DNA of 64,000 nucleotides, from assembly GCF_900188105.1 (NCBI RefSeq), contig NZ_FZNP01000006.1:186001-250000 (forward strand), given 5' to 3'. The DNA comes from Actinomadura mexicana (GTDB lineage Bacteria > Actinomycetota > Actinomycetes > Streptosporangiales > Streptosporangiaceae). This document shows positions 58,853-64,000 of the stretch, piece after piece (position 1 is the first letter of the stretch; each line of letters opens with the position of its first letter). The notes under the pieces are model-generated. The model did no database searches. It saw nothing but the letters and a program-made list of their open reading frames with translations, and had not been told where the DNA came from. The position numbers and the translations under genes were made by a program.

Positions 58853-59529
58853 GCGCGCGGATCGGCCAGGCGGACCCCGACACCGCGAACCGTGTGCAGG
58901 TAGCGGGGGGCGGCGGCGGTCTCGCCGAGCTTGCGTCGCAGCCAGGACAGGTGGACGTCGATGGTCTGGTCGTCGCCGTAGGCCTGGCGCCACACCTCGG
59001 CGAGCAGCTCGCGCCGCGCGACGACCCGTCCGGGACGGGCGGCGAGGTAGGCCAGCAGGTCGAACTCGCGGCGGGTCAGCTCCAGCGGCTTGCCGTCCAG
59101 CCGCGCCTCCCGGCGGTCGAGGTCGATGTGCAGGCCGCCCACGCTGAGCTCGGCGGTGGGCCCGGACCGTGCCGACCTGCGCAGCACCGCGGCGAGCCGG
59201 GCGCTGAGGTGCTCGATGGAGAACGGCTTGATGAGGTAGTCGTCGGCGCCGGCGTTCAGCAACCGGACGATCTCGGGCTCGTCGTCGCGCGCGGTCGCGA
59301 TGATGACGGGAACGTCGGAGATGCCGCGCAGCATCTTCAGCACCTCGGCCCCGTCCAGGTCGGGCAGTCCGAGGTCGAGCACGACGACGTCGGGCGGGGA
59401 CTGCGTGACCTCGCGCAACGCGTCCATCGCGGTCCCGACGCTGCGCACGACGTGCGACCGGACGCTCAGCTCCCTGATCAAGGCGGTCCGGACGTTCGCG
59501 TCGTCCTCGACCACCAACACACTCGCCAT
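58849..59529 (-). CDS. OmpR/PhoB-family response regulator
   Basis: A 226-residue regulator: receiver with VVEDDANVR, phosphoacceptor Asp52 (VVVLDLGLPDLDG), Thr in IIATARDD and Lys in ADDYLIKPFS; then a winged-helix domain ending with TIDVHLSWLRRKLGE and YLHTVRGVGVRL. It pairs with the downstream kinase. ATG 59529 is the family start. The divergent secreted-protein gene at 59557 begins only 27 bases away and may be a target. Confidence 0.95.
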   Translation of the reverse strand: MASVLVVEDDANVRTALIRELSVRSHVVRSVGTAMDALREVTQSPPDVVVLDLGLPDLDGAEVLKMLRGISDVPVIIATARDDEPEIVRLLNAGADDYLIKPFSIEHLSARLAAVLRRSARSGPTAELSVGGLHIDLDRREARLDGKPLELTRREFDLLAYLAARPGRVVARRELLAEVWRQAYGDDQTIDVHLSWLRRKLGETAAAPRYLHTVRGVGVRLADPRA

Positions 59530-59556
59530 GGCGGAACCGTATGCCACCATGTGCCC

Positions 59557-60087
59557 ATGCGTCGCGCAATGTCGTATGTTGCCCCGTGGGCCGGGGTGAC
59601 CGCGCTCGCGGTGGCGCTCTCCTGGCTCGGCGTGCGCGGCGTCGTGCGCAGCGCGGTGTCGGACCGGTCGGCGCCGCCGCCGATCGCCGGACCCGTGATC
59701 CACTCCAGCCCGTCCCCGCCGCCGGGGCCGACCGCCACCGGCTCGCCGACCGCCACCGGGCGGTCGAGCCCGCCGACCGGCCAGGACCGGGGACCCGAAC
59801 CGTCCAGGGCACCGAAGGCGCCGCCCGCCAGGCCCAGCGGCGGCGGCTCGTCCGCCGCGCCGACCGACCACGTGCGCAGCTACGCGACGCGCGGCGGAAG
59901 CGCCGCGATGTCGATCGAGAAGGACCGGGTGCGGCTGGTGTCGGCCACACCGAACCCCGGCTACGAGACGCGCGTGACGCAGACCGAGGGCTGGCTGCGG
60001 GTCGACTTCCTCTCCGACGAGCACACCTCGTCGGTCATCGCGTCCTGGTACGAGCACGCCCCGGCGGTCAAGGTCTACGAGTACTGA
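59557..60087 (+). CDS. hypothetical exported/anchored protein
   Basis: A 176-residue protein with one N-terminal hydrophobic helix (VAPWAGVTALAVALSWLGV) acting as an anchor or uncleaved signal, a Pro/Ser/Thr/Gly-rich spacer of about 65 residues (ATGSPTATGRSS) and a C-terminal ~70-residue domain (YATRGGSAAMSIEKDRVRLVSATPN, WLRVDFLS, SVIASWYEHAP). The tail domain recurs in actinomycete secreted proteins. It is divergent from the OmpR-type system. Confidence 0.7.
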   Translation: MRRAMSYVAPWAGVTALAVALSWLGVRGVVRSAVSDRSAPPPIAGPVIHSSPSPPPGPTATGSPTATGRSSPPTGQDRGPEPSRAPKAPPARPSGGGSSAAPTDHVRSYATRGGSAAMSIEKDRVRLVSATPNPGYETRVTQTEGWLRVDFLSDEHTSSVIASWYEHAPAVKVYEY

Positions 60088-60209
60088 GCGGCAAACCACC
60101 CGATTGTCGACCGTTTCGCGCTGCCACGGTTTCGGCGGCGAACCCAGCGGGAAACAGTGGGTCAAATCGCTGGGACCGGCGGGGGCGGTCGGAAAGGTCA
60201 ACGGCTCCC

Positions 60210-61541
60210 ATGGTTCTGGATCCCGGAGAGGCCGGACGCGCCGGCGACGCGGACGCCGAGGAGCGCCGCGCGCAGGTCCGCAGGGCCGCCGCCGCGAGCG
60301 TGATCGGCACCTCCATCGAGTGGTACGACTTCTTCCTCTACAACACCGCCGCGGCGATCGTCTTCAAGGACGTCTTCTTCCCCGAGTCGAGCGACTACGC
60401 GGGCACGCTGTCGGCGTTCGCTACGTACGCGGTGGGCTTCGCGGCCCGGCCGGTGGGCGCGGCGATCTTCGGGCACTGGGGCGACCGGCTCGGCCGGAAG
60501 GCGACGCTGATCGTCACGCTGGTGCTGATGGGCGTGTCGAGCGCGCTGATCGGCGTGCTGCCGGGCACCGAGACGATCGGCTGGGCCGCGCCCGTGCTGC
60601 TCGTGCTGCTGCGGATCCTGCAGGGCGTCGCGGTCGGCGGCGAGTGGAGCGGCTCGGTGCTGCTGTCGATGGAGTGGGGCGACCAGAGGCGGCGGGGGCT
60701 GATGGCGAGCCTCCCGCAGCTCGGCGTCCCGATCGGCCTCATCCTCGGCACCGGCATGATGACCGCCATCGCGCTGTCGGCCGACGAGGCGTTCCGGAGC
60801 TGGGCGTGGCGCGTCCCGTTCCTGTTCAGCCTGGTCCTCGTCGGGATCGGGCTGTGGGTGCGGATCCGGGTGATGGAGACCCCGCTGTTCGCCGACGTCG
60901 TCAAGCGCGACGAGGTCGCCCGGGTACCGGTCGCCGAAGTCGTCAGACGGCACCCCAGGGAGATCATCCTGAGCGCGCTGCTGCGCTGCTCGGAGCAGAT
61001 GCCGTTCTACCTGTTCACCTCGTTCGCGCTCACCTACGTGCACAAGCACCTCGGCATGGCGCAGGGGCTCGCGCTGACCGCGGTGACGGTGGCGGCCACG
61101 CTGGAGCTGGTCACGATCCCGGCCGCCGGGCACCTCGGGGACCGCATCGGCCCGCGGCGGGTGTACGCGGTCGGCTCGGTCTGCGTGGCGCTGTTCGCGT
61201 TCCCGTACTTCGCGCTCCTCAACACCGAGGTCGCGGCGCTCGTCGTCGTCGCGGTGGTGGTGGCGCAGATCCCGCACGCCGTGCAGTACGGGCCGCAGGC
61301 GTCGCTGATCGCCTCGACGTTCCCGACGCGGCTGCGGTACGGCGGGGCGGGCATCGGCTACCAGCTCGCCTCGGTGTTCGCGGGCGGCCCCGCCCCGCTG
61401 CTCGCGACGTGGCTGCTGCACGACTACGGCTGGCAGGCGATCTCGATCAGCATGATCGTGGCCTCGGTGCTGACCCTCGTCGCGCTCGCCCTGCTGCCCG
61501 CCCCGGCGCAGGAGCGCGCGGAGGTCAGTACTCCGACGTGA
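60210..61541 (+). CDS. MFS transporter, MHS (metabolite:H+ symporter) family
   Basis: A 443-residue protein with twelve helices and the MHS signatures: IGTSIEWYDFFLYNTAAA at the start, GHWGDRLGRKATLI in loop 2-3, LLRILQGVAVGGEWSGSVLL in helix 4 and GHLGDRIGPRRV in the second half. These symporters import organic acids, betaines or aromatic acids; the substrate is unknown. ATG 60210 follows GGAAAGG. Its 3' end overlaps the convergent thioesterase gene by 17 bases. Confidence 0.93.
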   Translation: MVLDPGEAGRAGDADAEERRAQVRRAAAASVIGTSIEWYDFFLYNTAAAIVFKDVFFPESSDYAGTLSAFATYAVGFAARPVGAAIFGHWGDRLGRKATLIVTLVLMGVSSALIGVLPGTETIGWAAPVLLVLLRILQGVAVGGEWSGSVLLSMEWGDQRRRGLMASLPQLGVPIGLILGTGMMTAIALSADEAFRSWAWRVPFLFSLVLVGIGLWVRIRVMETPLFADVVKRDEVARVPVAEVVRRHPREIILSALLRCSEQMPFYLFTSFALTYVHKHLGMAQGLALTAVTVAATLELVTIPAAGHLGDRIGPRRVYAVGSVCVALFAFPYFALLNTEVAALVVVAVVVAQIPHAVQYGPQASLIASTFPTRLRYGGAGIGYQLASVFAGGPAPLLATWLLHDYGWQAISISMIVASVLTLVALALLPAPAQERAEVSTPT

Positions 61542-62157
61542 CGAACCGCTGCGGCATGACGAACATCGCGGTGGCCTCGACCGTGACCCGCCCGTCCGGC
61601 GCGCTGATCGTCCCGGAGGCGTAGACCTTGCGCCCCTCCACGCGGCTCGCCTTCGCCTCCACCCGGAGCGGGACGCCGAGCGGGGTGGGACGCCGGTAGC
61701 GCGTCTCCAGGGTCGCGGTCATGCCGGGCGTGCCGGTGGCGGCCGCCGCCATGCCGAGCGCCTGGTCGAGCACCATCGCGGAGACGCCGCCGTGCACGTA
61801 CGACGGCGGACCCTCGTAGACGGCGCCGAGCGTGAACTCGCCCCGGACGACGCCGTCCGAGGTCACCTCCAGGCCGATCGGCGGCGCGAAGGGGTTGAGC
61901 GGCCCGGTGACGGGGTTGGCGATCTGGCGGTCCATCCGGCGCTCGCCGGGCGTGGCGAACGGCGGGGCGCCGCGGCGCTCGGCGGTGAGCCGGGCGGTCA
62001 GCGCCGCTATCTCGCCCGCCACCGCGGTGGCCTCGGCGGCGTCGGCCCCGGTGAGGACGGTGGCCTCGGCCAGTTCGCGCACGCGCGCGGCCAGAGCCGT
62101 CAGCGCCGCCGCCTCGTCGTCCCCCAGCACTGGCCGCTCCATCGGGATCGCGCTCAA
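61525..62157 (-). CDS. PaaI-type hotdog thioesterase
   Basis: A 210-residue protein. The hotdog domain is C-terminal: VYEGPPSYVHGGVSAMVLDQALG (conserved HGG), TATLETRYRRPTPLG and VEATAMFVMP. It hydrolyses acyl-CoA thioesters. The first ~80 residues are a helical Ala-rich region. TTG 62157 is preferred because AGGAGG lies six bases before it; ATG 62142 and ATG 62187 are alternatives. Confidence 0.87.
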   Translation of the reverse strand: MSAIPMERPVLGDDEAAALTALAARVRELAEATVLTGADAAEATAVAGEIAALTARLTAERRGAPPFATPGERRMDRQIANPVTGPLNPFAPPIGLEVTSDGVVRGEFTLGAVYEGPPSYVHGGVSAMVLDQALGMAAAATGTPGMTATLETRYRRPTPLGVPLRVEAKASRVEGRKVYASGTISAPDGRVTVEATAMFVMPQRFVTSEY

Positions 62158-62271
62158 CTCCAGCCTCCTCACGGGGCATGCCCCCATCGCCCCTATGGCC
62201 GAACGAAATTCTAAAATACGTCGGGGAGCGGTCCGGACGCAGGTCCCGCCCAGCGGTCGCCCAGTGGTCGA

Positions 62272-63345
62272 TCAAGAGCGCGACAGCGGCCCGGCGACCG
62301 TCCACCGCCGGCCGCTCGGCGACGTCCCGCTGTAGTGGAAGATCAGGCGGTCGCCGCCGGACTCCAGGGGTCAGCGTGACCGTGCCGGTGTCCACGCACC
62401 GCTGCCTCCGACGTGATCCGCTCCTGGAGGCGCAGCGTCCCGCCCGCGCCGCCGCCCGCGGGCAGCGCCGGTCTCGCCGGGAAGACCTTGCCGTCGTTCT
62501 GCGTCACCCGTCCCGTCCACGTGCCCGCGTACCGCGCCGGGATACCGGTCCGCCGTGACTCCGCCGCGGACACGGCGACCACGCCCGGGACGCCCCGCCG
62601 CGGCGGGGCGGTCTGCGCGGGCGGGGGCGGTATCAGCACCCGTCGGCCCCCCGGCGGGCGCGTACGGCGCCGCCGGAGCATGCGGGGCGGGCGGGACCGG
62701 GACCTGGTGCCCGTCGCCGAGCAGGGTCCGCAGGACCTGCGACGCGTCCGGACGCGTCGCCGGGTCCTTCGCCAGGCACCGGACGGCCAGGGCGCGCAGC
62801 GGGCCGGCCAGCCCGCCGAGATCCGGCTCGCCGTGCGGGATCCGCCCGGCGATCGCGGTCATCGTCTCGCCCGCGAACGGCAGCCGCCCCGACGAGGCGA
62901 ACACCATCGTCGCGGCCCACGCGAACACGTCGGCGGCGGGTCCGGCGCGCAGCCCCCTCCAGCTGCTCGGGGGCCATGAACGCCGGGGTGCCGATCGCCC
63001 CGCTGGAGGTGATGGTGGCGCCGTCCAGCGCACGGGCGATGCCGAAGTCGATGACGCGCGGCCCGTCCGGCCCGAGCAGCCCGCCACATCGGCGTCCAGG
63101 ATCGCGGCCGTGCAGAACTCCGCGACCCGCTTGGCGGTCTCCAGCTCGCGCATGAACCGCGCACGCGCCTCGGACTCCTGGCCGAAACCGGCGTTCAGCA
63201 GCTTCACCGCGACCCGCCCGTGGGGCCCGCCCTCGTCCTCGCCGAGGTAGACGACGCCCTGACCGCCCTCGCCGAGCCGGCCGACCAGGCGAAAGCGGCC
63301 GAGCCGCTCGGGGGCGCCCGGACGCAGGGTGCCCGCCGCCGACAT
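62272..63345 (-). pseudogene. Ser/Thr protein kinase pseudogene, multiply frameshifted and deleted
   Basis: The reading begins as a normal kinase: GRLGEGGQGVVYLGEDEGG and VAVKLLN. At about 63080 it jumps from ILDADVAG to another frame reading LLGPDGPRVIDFGIARAL, so some 60-75 residues with the catalytic HRD loop are missing. A G5 run near 62960 shifts the frame back (QLEG to RAGPAADVFAWAATM). At about 62640 and 62400-62380 further shifts are needed to read GTWTGRVTQNDGKVF, VDTGTVTLTPG and SGGDRLIFHYSGT, the usual extracellular domain of this kinase family. The intended stop is TGA at 62272. ATG 63345 follows GGGAGGC. Either the gene is dead or the assembly is poor here. Confidence 0.85.
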
Positions 63346-63448
63346 GTGTGCCTCCCGACCCGGTGAGACCCGCGCCGGCGAGCCCGGTTCCTATAGATTC
63401 CTGCAGTATCCCGCAACGGGACGCCCGAAGAGGACATGAGGACGACAC

Positions 63449-64000
63449 GTGACGGACCAGCCCCCGCCACCTCCAGACCAGCCCCCGCCCGGCCAGCCCC
63501 CTCCCGGCCAGCCCCCGCCTCCCCACCAGCCGCCGCCGTACCACGGCGCCTACGGTCAGCCGCCGGGCCAGCCGTTCGGCCCGCCGTCCGCCGGTCCGTA
63601 CGACCCGCGCTACGGGTACGGCCCTCCCGGCGTCCCCTACGGCCCGGGCATGCAGAACCCGGGAGAGGAGACGACCTGGGCGATCTTCGCCTACGTCGGG
63701 AACGTCCTGATCGGCTTCCTGCCGCCGCTGGTCATCTACCTGGTGAAGAAGAACACCTCGCCGTTCACCCGCTTCCATGCGGCGCAGTCGCTGAACTACC
63801 AGCTCACCATGCTGATCCACCTCGTGGTCGTGGCGGCGGTCTGCGTCCCGCCCGCCATCCTGCTGGACGCGCCCGCGTTCCTCGCGCTGTTCCTCCTCCC
63901 GTACCTGGAGCTGCTGATCGGCGGGTGGGTGTTCCTCATCCTCGGCGCGGTGAAGGCCGGCAAGGGCCAGTACTACCGGTTCCCGACCTTCTTCTGCTTC
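63449..64000 (+). CDS. DUF4870 membrane protein with Pro-rich N-terminus (runs off the window)
   Basis: A GTG-started frame open to the right edge. The first ~60 residues are Pro/Gln/Gly/Tyr repeats (DQPPPGQPPPGQPPPP, GPYDPRYGYGPPG). Then come the DUF4870 features: TTWAIFAYVGNVLIGFLPPLVIYLVKKNTSPFTRFHAAQSLNYQL (in pieces) and a second hydrophobic pair up to FLILGAVKAGKGQYYRFP. The function is unknown; Pro-rich members of this family are often encoded beside Ser/Thr kinases, as here. GTG 63449 follows GAGGACGAC. Confidence 0.85.
   Translation, partial: MTDQPPPPPDQPPPGQPPPGQPPPPHQPPPYHGAYGQPPGQPFGPPSAGPYDPRYGYGPPGVPYGPGMQNPGEETTWAIFAYVGNVLIGFLPPLVIYLVKKNTSPFTRFHAAQSLNYQLTMLIHLVVVAAVCVPPAILLDAPAFLALFLLPYLELLIGGWVFLILGAVKAGKGQYYRFPTFFCF

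Overview
The window is about 73% GC, almost fully coding, and uses GTG and TTG starts freely. Gene content and order (a nusA-ylxR-infB-DUF503-rbfA-DHH-truB cluster, rpsO-pnp next to an M16 peptidase and dapB, a KstR2-type regulator with its operator, many TetR regulators) fit a chromosome of a GC-rich actinomycete. My best guess is Actinomadura or a relative in the Thermomonosporaceae; that placement is inference, no marker was searched. No tRNA, rRNA, CRISPR array, insertion sequence, phage or plasmid replication gene was recognised.

Region 1 (1-20.3 kb) is the housekeeping core on the minus strand. Read in the direction of transcription it runs rimP, nusA, ylxR, infB, a DUF503 gene, rbfA, a DHH phosphoesterase, truB, a hemolysin III-like gene, ribF, rpsO, pnp, an M16 peptidase, azoR, dapB and a transglutaminase-like gene. 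It covers transcript elongation, initiation-factor and 30S maturation, tRNA and RNA processing, flavin synthesis and lysine/diaminopimelate synthesis. The conserved order is broken in three places: by a plus-strand two-gene cassette (10963-12502) with a 14-nt tandem repeat at its edge, by the hemolysin III gene, and by azoR. The last two carry their own palindromic operator-like sites.

Region 2 (20.5-28 kb) is a set of single genes: a ferritin-like lipoprotein, a TRM11-type methyltransferase, a HAD hydrolase, a secreted repeat protein, a flippase-like membrane protein and a flavin reductase. Region 3 (28-33.5 kb, minus strand) is a CUT2-type sugar importer operon: lipoprotein binding protein, ATPase, permease, second ATPase and a ROK repressor. 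It has two separate single-domain ATPases.

Region 4 (34-52 kb) holds a secreted M14 carboxypeptidase, a Pth2-type hydrolase, a HAD protein divergent from kstR2 with a textbook KstR2 box between them, an MMPL exporter, a lysylphosphatidylglycerol-synthase-like protein, a serine hydrolase, endonuclease V, a TetR-SDR pair and an amidase divergent from a TetR gene across a perfect 24-bp palindrome. Region 5 (52.2-64 kb) starts with a gene-poor 0.8 kb stretch. It then has a NarL-type two-component system whose kinase is cut by an in-frame amber codon, an SH3 protein, a DinB protein, an OmpR-type two-component system, an MHS-family transporter, a thioesterase, a multiply frameshifted Ser/Thr kinase pseudogene and a DUF4870 protein that runs off the edge.

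The observations most worth checking are the amber codon in the kinase (53866), the decayed kinase gene (62272-63345), the inserted cassette with a possible HxD...H metal site (10963-12502), and the KstR2 box next to genes that are not steroid catabolic genes.
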